Below are positions 8,368 through 16,836 of a DNA stretch of 64,000 bases, piece by piece; within the stretch, counting starts at the first letter, position 1, and each line of letters starts with the position of its first letter. The DNA is from Noviherbaspirillum autotrophicum (lineage in GTDB: Bacteria > Pseudomonadota > Gammaproteobacteria > Burkholderiales > Burkholderiaceae_D). A program made the position numbers and the translations under genes. A model generated the notes under the pieces. The model did not search any database, was not told the origin of the DNA, and saw only the letters and a program-made list of their open reading frames with translations. The stretch covers positions 960,726-1,024,725 of the forward strand of contig NZ_JWJG01000028.1 of NCBI RefSeq assembly GCF_000818395.1, read 5' to 3'.

Positions 8368-9723
8368 ATGCATCCCATTACAGCATTTCGTCTTGATCTG
8401 CGCCTGCTGTTCCAGAACTTTGCGCGCATGCTTGGCGTGCAACTTCTGACCGCTGCGATCCAGCTGGCGATCGTCGCGCTCATCGCCAAGGGATATGGCC
8501 CGCGCGGGAGCGGGGTATATGTGGTGTCGCTGCTGTTGCCAATGCTGCTGGTGACTTTCTTCAACCTGGGCGCCAATTCTTCCAATGTTTATTATCTCGG
8601 GGGCGGGCGGTTCCCGGTTCATACGGTCTGGAAAACCAGTTTGACACTGATTCTGGTGCTGGGCGTGGCCGGTTTGCTTCTTGGGGCAGGAGTGATCCTG
8701 TTCAAGTCCGGAGATTATTTCCCCGGAATCGATCGGCCGGTACTGTGGGTCGCGTTGCTTGCATTTCCATTCAGCCTGGCGCAAGGCTTCCTTAACAGTC
8801 TGTTCCAGGGGCTGCAGGATTTCCGGCGGCTCAACCTGTGCATGCTGGCCCAGCCGGCATTGACGCTGAGCGGCATTGCGGCATTGCTCGCGGCTGGCCG
8901 CAGCGAGATACTGGCTCCCGTATGTGCGAATCTCGCCGGGGCTGCCGGTGGCGCGGTGTTTTCCTGGCTGCTGTTGCGAAGGCACCTGAGATCAAGGGCG
9001 CAGGCTTCGTCGGGTGGCTACATGGACAAGGCGCTGCGCTACGGATTCAAGGCTTACCTGAGCAATCTGCTCACCTTCCTGCAAAGCCGTGCCGACACCT
9101 TCCTGATCAACATGCTGATCAATCCCGCCGCGGCTGGGATTTATTCCATTGCCTTTCAAATCGGCGAGAAGTTATGGATGTTGTCCCAGGCCGTGAGCAT
9201 GGTGCTTTTGCCCAAGCTCTCTGCGATGACGAAGGAGGAAGAGCGGCGGGTTCAGATCACGACAGCAATTTCGCGCATGGTGTTTGCCGTCTCGGCAGTT
9301 GGCGCTGTCTTGCTTGGCGTGCTTGCCTATCCGCTCATTCCGATGTTCTTCGGGGTGATGTATCGCCCCAGCTACGTCCCTTTCCTTCTTCTCTTGCCGG
9401 GAATGGTTGCACTGGCCCCGGCGCGCGTCATCGCCAATGATATCGCCGCGCGCGGCCGGCCGGAACTGAATCTGTACATGGCGATGGCCGGCGTCGTGCT
9501 GACCGTGGCAGGCAATCTCATCGCCCTGCCGCATCTTGGCATTCATGGCGCCGCCATCGTCACTTCAGCGGCCTACATCGTCGATCTCATGATGAAGATT
9601 CTTACCTATCGGGCCATTACGAAGGCGCCTTTCTTCAGTCTGTTGCTGATGCGACGGAATGACGTGCGCGATGTTGTTGGCGCATTCAAGCCGCCTTATG
9701 GAAGCCGGGCAGCTTCGCCTTGA
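8368..9723 (+). CDS. Wzx-type polysaccharide flippase
   Basis: The 451-residue product is hydrophobic throughout, with about 12 membrane helices and the MATE-like layout of polysaccharide exporters. It would turn lipid-linked repeat units from the inner to the outer face of the cytoplasmic membrane. Supporting features are an early helix pair with KGYGPRGSGVY, the mid-protein RADTFLINMLINPAAAGIYSIA (typical of this family), and a place between glycosyltransferase and polymerase genes. Sequence motifs are weak in this family, so the call rests on topology and context. Confidence 0.85.
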   Translation: MHPITAFRLDLRLLFQNFARMLGVQLLTAAIQLAIVALIAKGYGPRGSGVYVVSLLLPMLLVTFFNLGANSSNVYYLGGGRFPVHTVWKTSLTLILVLGVAGLLLGAGVILFKSGDYFPGIDRPVLWVALLAFPFSLAQGFLNSLFQGLQDFRRLNLCMLAQPALTLSGIAALLAAGRSEILAPVCANLAGAAGGAVFSWLLLRRHLRSRAQASSGGYMDKALRYGFKAYLSNLLTFLQSRADTFLINMLINPAAAGIYSIAFQIGEKLWMLSQAVSMVLLPKLSAMTKEEERRVQITTAISRMVFAVSAVGAVLLGVLAYPLIPMFFGVMYRPSYVPFLLLLPGMVALAPARVIANDIAARGRPELNLYMAMAGVVLTVAGNLIALPHLGIHGAAIVTSAAYIVDLMMKILTYRAITKAPFFSLLLMRRNDVRDVVGAFKPPYGSRAASP

Positions 9724-9792
9724 CGGTAAGTGGGAATAAGAACGGATTTATCGACAGCAGCATTCGCACAAACGGGTTTCCTTGGAGCGGTG

Positions 9793-11037
9793 ATGGACTT
9801 GGAAAAGTGGGAGCATCGATCACATGGCAGCAGCGCTCATTACTGCGCGGCACTTGCCATCGCATTCCTGCTGCATTATCTGCTCACGCCTGCCGAAGTC
9901 GCCCATGGACAAGGCTCGATGCCGGCAGATCAGATACGCGCCGTGGCAGGAGGTCTGTGCGCATTCGTTGCAGGCCTGGGCGCGGCACGCGAGACCGGCT
10001 TCTACCGCCTGGTGCCGCCGTTGATGCTCCTGAGCGCATGGATTTTGCTGACCAATTGGCCGCCGGTGTCATGGTATGTCCTGGCTTCCCTGGCCTTCAT
10101 CTGGTTCGGCGCCGTGATCGCGGCTGGATTGGTCCATGGCAGTCTGCGGCCGCTCTTGCTGCGGTCGCTCGACTTCCTGCTTGCGGCCTGGCTAATTTCA
10201 TTTGCCGTGCAGTTCGCTCTCTATATCGGCTGGGGCGCCGTCATCGATGTCCATCAGATATTCCATCCGTACAGCGAGGCCCGCATCTCCTCCGGTTGGG
10301 ACGACGGCCTGTTGCGGATGACAGGCGTGCATATCGAGCCCGGAACCTATTCGAACTGGATGTATGGCCTCGTATTCTTGCGTGGTTTGGCGAGGAGGCG
10401 GTTTTTCGATTTCTTCAGCGTGGTGGCGATCGCCAGCACGCTGCTGACATTTTCCTTCTGGGGAATTCTGTCTGCGTCGATTTACCTGTTCGCGGCCTGC
10501 ATGTCCTCGCTATCGGTCATGCGCTCGGGAACGTTGGTCAAGCTGCTCGGCATCGCCGTTGTCCTTGCAGGCACGTATGCCTTCGTGGCAGACCTTGGGA
10601 TGGACGAGGTCGCGGAATATCTCTATCAGCGGTCGACCATGGGAGACAGCTCCGGCGACTCGAAGCTTCGCGCCTACGACGGCTTCCTGCGCGAATTCGA
10701 CGAAGTCCTCGTGTTCGGCAAGCCGCTCGACCATGATTTTTGCGAAGGCTGCGAATCGCCCCAGGATGCCGGCGTGCTGCTCAACGCCATCATCCTGCTG
10801 GGCCTGCCTGTCAGTCTTGCCGTCTTCGGAAGCGCAGGCTACGCCGCGTATGCGATAGGGCGGCTGCCCGGCCTGCTGGCTTATCTCCCTCTGCTCTTTG
10901 GGAAATTCTATGTCTATGAGCCGATCCTCTGGCTCATCTTCTGCACATGCATTCTGACCGTCTGCGTGCTTAGGGAAAGTTCGCGCAGGCTGCCAAAACA
11001 CCTACCTTCATTTTCCTCCATTCTTCCGGGAAGATAA
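9793..11037 (+). CDS. Wzy-like O-antigen/EPS polymerase, putative
   Basis: This 414-residue integral membrane protein has roughly ten helices and a larger periplasmic loop around residues 270-330. That loop includes DSKLRAYDGFLREFDEV, a layout seen in Wzy polymerases that join flipped repeat units. There is no strong motif in this family; the call comes from topology and the position just after the flippase. ATG 9793 has TTGGAGCGG before it. A GTG at 9730 would add 21 polar residues. Confidence 0.7.
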   Translation: MDLEKWEHRSHGSSAHYCAALAIAFLLHYLLTPAEVAHGQGSMPADQIRAVAGGLCAFVAGLGAARETGFYRLVPPLMLLSAWILLTNWPPVSWYVLASLAFIWFGAVIAAGLVHGSLRPLLLRSLDFLLAAWLISFAVQFALYIGWGAVIDVHQIFHPYSEARISSGWDDGLLRMTGVHIEPGTYSNWMYGLVFLRGLARRRFFDFFSVVAIASTLLTFSFWGILSASIYLFAACMSSLSVMRSGTLVKLLGIAVVLAGTYAFVADLGMDEVAEYLYQRSTMGDSSGDSKLRAYDGFLREFDEVLVFGKPLDHDFCEGCESPQDAGVLLNAIILLGLPVSLAVFGSAGYAAYAIGRLPGLLAYLPLLFGKFYVYEPILWLIFCTCILTVCVLRESSRRLPKHLPSFSSILPGR

Positions 11038-11039
11038 AA

Positions 11040-11876
11040 ATGCCTATCTCGTCGCCTTCGCACCAGATTCGTGAATTTTCTGTCCTGTTGCCCGTGTATG
11101 CGGGGGAAACCTCCGAGAACCTTGAGAAATGCATGGACAGCATCGCAGCATCGACATGCCTGCCCCAACAAGTGGTCGTGGTGGAAGATGGACCTCTTCC
11201 TGCCGAACTGCACAGGGCAATCGATGCCTATCATGGCATTCTGCCGCTCGACAATGTCCGCCTGCGCCAGAATGTCGGCCTGGCCGATGCGCTGAATGCG
11301 GGCTTGCAGGAGTGCGAATGCGATACCGTGGCCCGCTGCGATGCCGACGACATCAATCGGGCTGATCGCTTCCAGCGGCAAATCGACGTGCTGAACAGTC
11401 ATGCGGAAATCGGGATCGTCGGCAGTGATACCACCGAGTTCGATGCGGAAGGCGGTACCTGGCGCGCGGGAAGGCGTCTGCCCGTGTCTCCTGACGCCTT
11501 GGCGAAGTTTGCCCGCATGCGCAATCCACTCAACCATCCCACCATCATGTACCGGCGCAGCGTGATTCTATCCGTAGGCGGTTATCCGAATTTCCATGGC
11601 CTTGAGGATTACGCATTGTGGGTCAGGTGCCTGCTGCGTGGAGTCAAGATCATGAATATCCCTGAGCCGCTGGTGCACATGCGCACCGGTTCGTCCCAGT
11701 TCAGTCGCCGGCGCGGCCTTCGTTACGCGAGGGCGGAACTGGCGCTGGCCAGATCGTTTTATGAAAGCGGCTTTCTTGACCTGAGCGGGTACCTGTTCTT
11801 CCTGGCTTCCAGGATTCCTATACGCATGCTCCCGGCACCGCTTGTGGCCCTGGTGTATCGCAGCGCGCTGCGCTAG
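11040..11876 (+). CDS. Glycosyltransferase family 2
   Basis: The 278-residue GT-A enzyme shows the nucleotide-binding VVVEDGPLP block, the metal-binding DADD in ARCDADDINRADRF near residue 105, and the likely catalytic GLEDYALW near residue 190. This is the standard order of inverting GT2 enzymes. The start codon lies two bases after the stop of the polymerase gene, so the two are probably translated together. It resembles galactosyl- and rhamnosyl-transferases of O-antigen loci, but the sugar cannot be named. Confidence 0.9.
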   Translation: MPISSPSHQIREFSVLLPVYAGETSENLEKCMDSIAASTCLPQQVVVVEDGPLPAELHRAIDAYHGILPLDNVRLRQNVGLADALNAGLQECECDTVARCDADDINRADRFQRQIDVLNSHAEIGIVGSDTTEFDAEGGTWRAGRRLPVSPDALAKFARMRNPLNHPTIMYRRSVILSVGGYPNFHGLEDYALWVRCLLRGVKIMNIPEPLVHMRTGSSQFSRRRGLRYARAELALARSFYESGFLDLSGYLFFLASRIPIRMLPAPLVALVYRSALR

Positions 11877-11921
11877 TCCGTCGTCCACGCCATTGGCACC
11901 TGCAACCGGAAAGGAATTGAT

Positions 11922-13994
11922 ATGTGCGGCATCGTAGGATTTGTGTCGGAAAGGCCTGTTGCGGCCGGCCCGATTGTGCAGATGAATCGCCTGCTTCGCC
12001 ATCGCGGACCGGATGACGAAGGTTACTTGCTGTGCATTGCCGCCGGCGGCAGAATGCTGGCGTGCCGTGGCGCTGACACGCCACAGGGAGAAACAGGTTT
12101 TGCATTCAGTCCCGACAGCGATATCGCTGCACACGGCAATGTGGCGGTCCGCCTGGCGCTTGGTCATCGGCGCTTGGCCATCGTCGATTTGACCGAGGCT
12201 GGGCATCAGCCGATGTGCACGCCGGACCGGCGCTTGTGGATTGTCTACAACGGCGAGATCTACAACCATGTGGAGCTTCGGCAGCGTCTCACAGCGAGCG
12301 GCTATCGCTTCCTTACCGAATGCGATACCGAAGTGATCCTCGCCGCCTATGACCAGTGGGGCAGCGACTGTCTGCACCAGCTGAAGGGCATGTTTTCCTT
12401 CGCGATCTACGATGCGCATGCCGATACGCTGTTTCTCGCACGCGACCGCTTTGGCATCAAGCCGCTCTATTACTGGGCCGCACCGAACGGTTCCCTTTGT
12501 TTTGCATCCGAAATCAAGGCCTTCACTGCCTTTCCCGGCTGGCATGCCTGCCTCAACGCGCAGCGTGCGTATGACTTCCTAGTCTGGAGCGTTAGCGATC
12601 ATACGGATGAAACCCTGTTTGCCGGCGTTTATCAGGTGCGCCCGGGTCACTGCGCGATGGTGCCCGGCAAGGGCGTGCGACCGGATGAAAATGGAAGAAT
12701 AAAAACGCGGCAATGGTATGACTTGCAGCCGCGGCAATTTTCCGGCGGCTTCGCCGATGCTGCGGCCCAGTTCCGGGAGCGCTTCTGCGATGCAGTAGGA
12801 CAGCACCTGCGTGCCGACGTGAGTGTCGGCTCCTGCCTCTCCGGCGGGCTCGATTCCTCTTCCATTGTTTGCGCTGCTCATCGCTTGCTGGCAAAGCAGG
12901 GAAGCCGTCACTTGCAGGTCAGCTATTCTGCATGCGCCCGCGACGAAACCATCGACGAACGCAAATGGGTCGAGCAGGTGGTCGCGTCCACCGGTATTGA
13001 CGCGCACTACGTCTATCCGGACGTCTCCCAGTTGCTGGAAGAGCTGGAGCGCATTACCTGGCACCAGGACGAACCGTTCGGTTCGACCAGCATCTTTGCC
13101 CAATGGTGCGTGTTCCAGCAGGCGTCCCGCGACGGCGTCAAGGTCATGCTCGACGGCCAGGGTGCCGACGAGCTGCTGGCCGGATATCACGCATTTTTCG
13201 GCCCGCGGCTGGCCGGCATGTTCCGCGACGGCAGCTGGGGGGCGCTGTTGCAGGAGATGCGCGGCATGCGCCGCATGCATGGCTATTCGTCGCTTCAACT
13301 GCTGATGCGCGCGGCAGACGCGATGCTGCCCGAACGTCTGCGGCAGCCATTGCGCGCATATGTCGGAAAATCCTTTGCCACTCCTTCCTGGCTCGACGTG
13401 GACACGCTCGGCGCCCGGCAAGAAGACCCGTTTGCCCAGCGCCGTTCGATGCATCGGCCAGGCGTGATGGCGACCTCGCTGATGCAGCTGACGTCGTCCA
13501 ATCTGCAAATGCTGCTGCATTTTGAGGACCGCGATTCGATGGCCCATTCCATCGAATCGCGCGTGCCCTTTCTCGACCATGAGCTGGTCGAGTTTTCGCT
13601 GGGGCTGCCTGACGAGTACAAACTGTGCAGGGGCGTCACGAAGCGCGTGCAACGTGCTGCCATGGATGGCATTCTTCCCGACCCCATTCGAGACCGCGTC
13701 GACAAGATTGCCTTCCAGATGCCGGAAGAAACCTGGATGCGGCATCATGGCGTCCAGGCGTTCCGGGATAAGCTGGCGCAGGCGGTGGAGGCCAGCCATG
13801 GAATCCTCACCGATCATTCACTGGCGACGTTCCAGGAAATGGCGCTTGGACGGACTAGATACAGCTCCATGATTTGGCGCATGGTGAGTTTCGGGGAATG
13901 GCTCAGGACGTTCTCGGTCGACGTCCAGCCCATACGGGAAAGTGCGGCTACGTGTGCCGGTTCTGAGCGCCTGCCTGCCGCACGTGCCGCATGA
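11922..13994 (+). CDS. Asparagine synthase family amidotransferase (AsnB-like)
   Basis: The 690-residue protein begins MCGIVGF, giving the N-terminal Cys nucleophile of class II glutamine amidotransferases. GEIYNHVELR and ARDRFGIKPLYY follow in the glutaminase domain. The synthetase domain has the PP-loop SGGLDSSS near residue 307 and the ESRVPFLDHELVEF block. In polysaccharide loci such enzymes often amidate a uronic acid or act on an unknown acid rather than on aspartate. With WbpABDE making a uronic acid here, amidation of a sugar carboxyl is a reasonable inference. It overlaps the next gene by four bases (ATGA). Confidence 0.88.
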   Translation: MCGIVGFVSERPVAAGPIVQMNRLLRHRGPDDEGYLLCIAAGGRMLACRGADTPQGETGFAFSPDSDIAAHGNVAVRLALGHRRLAIVDLTEAGHQPMCTPDRRLWIVYNGEIYNHVELRQRLTASGYRFLTECDTEVILAAYDQWGSDCLHQLKGMFSFAIYDAHADTLFLARDRFGIKPLYYWAAPNGSLCFASEIKAFTAFPGWHACLNAQRAYDFLVWSVSDHTDETLFAGVYQVRPGHCAMVPGKGVRPDENGRIKTRQWYDLQPRQFSGGFADAAAQFRERFCDAVGQHLRADVSVGSCLSGGLDSSSIVCAAHRLLAKQGSRHLQVSYSACARDETIDERKWVEQVVASTGIDAHYVYPDVSQLLEELERITWHQDEPFGSTSIFAQWCVFQQASRDGVKVMLDGQGADELLAGYHAFFGPRLAGMFRDGSWGALLQEMRGMRRMHGYSSLQLLMRAADAMLPERLRQPLRAYVGKSFATPSWLDVDTLGARQEDPFAQRRSMHRPGVMATSLMQLTSSNLQMLLHFEDRDSMAHSIESRVPFLDHELVEFSLGLPDEYKLCRGVTKRVQRAAMDGILPDPIRDRVDKIAFQMPEETWMRHHGVQAFRDKLAQAVEASHGILTDHSLATFQEMALGRTRYSSMIWRMVSFGEWLRTFSVDVQPIRESAATCAGSERLPAARAA

Positions 13995-14971
13995 GCTGCC
14001 ATCAGCCGGTCATGCGCCCGGCGCATTCTGCGCATCGCATGCAGCGCCGTGCAGCGCGAACCTGGGTAGCGTTGCTGTCAAATACGGTAATCGCCGCGCC
14101 ATGCTTGGCGCATCCCGTGCATGCTGCCGTTCCCTCGCCGGGATGCCCTTGCTCGCCGGTGACGTACCAGCGGCAGATGCAGGGGGAGGTGCGCACCTAT
14201 GCCTTCGACGGTTCGCGTCCCTTCATCAATCCCGGCACCGGCAAACCCGATGCGGCGTACCTGGACTTCGACGGCAGGGGCTTGAGCGACGGCCAGATTA
14301 CCAACGCCGGTTCGAACACGCCGCACATCGGCAAGGTATTCGACCCCGGCATCGGTCAATCTGTCACACGCGTCCAGGTCTTTCCGGGGGATCGCCAGCG
14401 CTATGGCTACCGCACCCAGCTCAATGCCTATGCCATCGGGCCTTACCGGCATTACGTCTATGAACTGGAATTCAAACTCGATCCGCAATGGGATTTCGAG
14501 ATGCCGGAAGGAGCCGGGGTGCTATGGCAGGTCAAGGGCCATGCCAAACCTTATCAGACCGGCCATGCGGTCATGTCGCTCGGTGTGGTTGGCCATCAAT
14601 TGCGCTTTACGGTCCTGTATCCCGCCACGGCGGCACGGGCGCGCCGTTGGCCATCGCCGGTTGCCTGGGGCAGAGACGACTATGCAAGGGTGGCGTTCCC
14701 CGTGCGTTCCATTGACGCCGGGCGTTATCACCGTGTACGTATCGCGTTCTATCCCGATGAGCGGCCGGTGCGCTTTGGCGGGAAGGGCTATGCCCGGTTG
14801 TGGCTGGATGGCCAGCCATGGATCCGGTACACGGGGCCGACCTTGCATCCGGACCAGCTGGCGCCGCACCGCATCGACTTCGGGTGGTATCAGTGGGAGG
14901 GCAGGCCGCAGTCCGTGCGCACGGTCTACTTCCGTACTGCACACCTCTATGAGCAGCGCCCCTGTCCATGA
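13991..14971 (+). CDS. Secreted polysaccharide-lyase-like protein, paralog A
   Basis: A hydrophobic export segment (around WVALLSNTVIAAPCLA, with a likely inner start at MQRRAAR) is followed by about 260 residues. These are clearly related to the lipoprotein encoded at 16837-17928. Shared blocks are FDGSRPFINPGTG, FELEFKLDP-type strands, GHAVMSLGV, GKGYARLWLDGQPWIRY and FGWYQWEGRPQSVRTVYFRTAH. The pattern suggests a beta-jelly-roll of the heparinase I/glucuronan lyase type, binding or cutting a polysaccharide in the periplasm or outside. That family call is tentative and no catalytic residues were confirmed. It overlaps asnB by four bases. Confidence 0.6.
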   Translation: MSCHQPVMRPAHSAHRMQRRAARTWVALLSNTVIAAPCLAHPVHAAVPSPGCPCSPVTYQRQMQGEVRTYAFDGSRPFINPGTGKPDAAYLDFDGRGLSDGQITNAGSNTPHIGKVFDPGIGQSVTRVQVFPGDRQRYGYRTQLNAYAIGPYRHYVYELEFKLDPQWDFEMPEGAGVLWQVKGHAKPYQTGHAVMSLGVVGHQLRFTVLYPATAARARRWPSPVAWGRDDYARVAFPVRSIDAGRYHRVRIAFYPDERPVRFGGKGYARLWLDGQPWIRYTGPTLHPDQLAPHRIDFGWYQWEGRPQSVRTVYFRTAHLYEQRPCP

Positions 14972-15027
14972 ATGCGATCCACGCGACATCAAGAGGACCC
15001 TACATCTGAACAAAAAGGAGTTGTGCA

Positions 15028-15906
15028 ATGGAAGACATGCTCGTCTCGGTGCTGATGGCAGTCAAGAACGAAGCGGACTACATCAGGGAGGCAATAGAAA
15101 GCGTACAGCAGCAAAGTCACTCTTCTCTGGAAATCATCGTTGTCGATGACCATTCGGATGACGCCACCTGCGCCATCGTGGAGGAAATGGCCGCTTCCGA
15201 CAGCCGCATTGTCTTGGGGCGCTCGCGCGGGCACGGCAAGGTCAGCGCATTCAACCTGGCATGGGAAATGTCGCACGGGGATGTCGTCGTGCTGTTTGCC
15301 GGAGATGACGTGATGCCGCAAGACTCGATTGCGAATCGCGTGCACCTGCTGCAGGAACGCAAATTGCCGGTATCGACCGGCAAGGTCAAATCATTCAGCA
15401 CCGATGCCAAGTATGACGGCCTGATCCTGCCCCGGTCCGGCCCGTCGCTGGGTGGCGGCTCGACGGCGTTTTCCCGCGAGTTCAGCAATCTGGTGTTCCC
15501 CATTCCCGAAGTGCTTCCCAACGAAGATTCGTGGACAAAGCTGCACATCGAGGCATTTGCCGAGGGAGTGGCGTGGAACGACAAGATCGTCTCCTACTAT
15601 CGCATCCACGAGGGCAATTCCATGGCCTTTGGGGCGCCGTTTCAGATGAAGCGCTCGGTGCTTGACCAGCGGGGCATGGTGTACGACATCTTTCTCGAAA
15701 AATACAAGGGCAGGCTGTCCCAAAGCTTCCGTACGCATGTCGAGTCGCTTGCCAGGCTCAATCGCTTGCGGTCGGAAGGCAAGGTGCTGGGCATTGCCCT
15801 CTTGCCGCGCGTGCCACTGAAGCAAAAGTCGGCTGCCATCTCGTATGCCACCCCTCTGCTGTATTCATTGCGGGTTGCCCTCGAGCGGCATTTGCTCGGC
15901 AGGTAA
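15028..15906 (+). CDS. Glycosyltransferase family 2
   Basis: The 292-residue GT-A enzyme starts MEDMLVSVLMAVKNEADYI. It has IIVVDDHSDD for nucleotide binding, LFAGDDVMPQ as the metal-binding Asp pair, and NEDSWTKLH as a possible catalytic acid block. AAGGAG lies just before the ATG. It is the second GT2 of the locus and is distant in sequence from the one at 11040. The sugar transferred is not known. Confidence 0.88.
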   Translation: MEDMLVSVLMAVKNEADYIREAIESVQQQSHSSLEIIVVDDHSDDATCAIVEEMAASDSRIVLGRSRGHGKVSAFNLAWEMSHGDVVVLFAGDDVMPQDSIANRVHLLQERKLPVSTGKVKSFSTDAKYDGLILPRSGPSLGGGSTAFSREFSNLVFPIPEVLPNEDSWTKLHIEAFAEGVAWNDKIVSYYRIHEGNSMAFGAPFQMKRSVLDQRGMVYDIFLEKYKGRLSQSFRTHVESLARLNRLRSEGKVLGIALLPRVPLKQKSAAISYATPLLYSLRVALERHLLGR

Positions 15907-15927
15907 GCGCAAGGACATGTCCATCCC

Positions 15928-16731
15928 ATGAGAGAAAAGCATAAAGTATTCGTCCGGCTGGCAGGCGGTCTGGGCAACCAGATTTTCCAGATGGCGTTTG
16001 CCGTGCATGTGGCAAACCGCGCCAATGCGAATCTCCTCTATTCGACATCCGGCCTGGGCACGTACGAGTCTGTGCACGACTACGTGCTCGACGGCGTGCT
16101 GGCCATGTCGTCCTATGCAACGTCCGACTGGTACAGCAAATATGTGGTGCCGTTGAGGATACCCCGGCTTCTGCCATTGCGCTGCGCGTATCTGGCGCTG
16201 GCATCGGACAGGAACATGGCATCGATCCTGTCACGGCGCCCGAGTCGAATTCAGGTGCTGGACGGATATTTTCAGGAGGTGCCCCTGGAACTGCTCAGGG
16301 CCTTGCCGCTGCTGCCATCATTTCGCGCGCTCGAACCGGAAATGGCGGACACCGATCTGGTGATCCATGTGCGTGGCGGAGACTTCGTGCGGCTAGGCTA
16401 TACCGACAATCGCATCGACAAGTTCTATGCGGCTGCTCTGGCGCGCGTGGGCAAGCATACCTGCATCCGGCGGCCCGTCATCGTCACGGACGATGCGGAG
16501 TTTGTGGCAGGATTGCCTTCCCTGCGTGGCATCGATATCCGTTCGGAAGGGACGATACGCGACTTCGCCCGGCTTTGCTTCGCGAGGAACCGGATATTCG
16601 GATCGTCCACCTTTGCGCTCAGCGCTGCCGCAATAGGCAATACGCGAGGCATCAATGTCAGCACGGGGACGTGGCTCAAGGGCGATCCGCGTGCCATTCT
16701 TCTGGAGAATGAGTCGGCGATTCGGCTTTGA
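15928..16731 (+). CDS. Glycosyltransferase family 11 (alpha-1,2-fucosyltransferase-like)
   Basis: The 267-residue product carries the GT11 marks: VRLAGGLGNQIFQMAFA at the N-terminus, the donor-binding IHVRGGDFVRLGY near residue 147 (family form HxRRGDY), and the late FGSSTFALSAAAIG block. Known members transfer L-fucose from GDP-fucose in alpha-1,2 linkage. No GDP-fucose synthesis genes (gmd, fcl) are in the window, so the donor must come from elsewhere or may differ. The usual second Arg of the HxRRGD motif is Gly here. Confidence 0.82.
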   Translation: MREKHKVFVRLAGGLGNQIFQMAFAVHVANRANANLLYSTSGLGTYESVHDYVLDGVLAMSSYATSDWYSKYVVPLRIPRLLPLRCAYLALASDRNMASILSRRPSRIQVLDGYFQEVPLELLRALPLLPSFRALEPEMADTDLVIHVRGGDFVRLGYTDNRIDKFYAAALARVGKHTCIRRPVIVTDDAEFVAGLPSLRGIDIRSEGTIRDFARLCFARNRIFGSSTFALSAAAIGNTRGINVSTGTWLKGDPRAILLENESAIRL

Positions 16732-16732
16732 C

Positions 16733-16773
16733 TGCGCCAAACGAAGGCAGGATGCCTGCTTCCGCCTGGCGCA
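16733..16773. terminator. Large stem-loop between convergent genes
   Basis: TGCGCCA (16733-16739) pairs with TGGCGCA (16767-16773), and an inner GAAGGCAG/TGCCTGCTTC stem extends it. It sits just after the GT11 stop and before the convergent lipoprotein gene. There is no T-run, so termination is only inferred. Confidence 0.4.
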
Positions 16774-16836
16774 TTGCGGTGCCGTTGCACGCCGCCCGCT
16801 TACGGGGGAGCGGGCGGGCATGGCGACGCAATCAGC

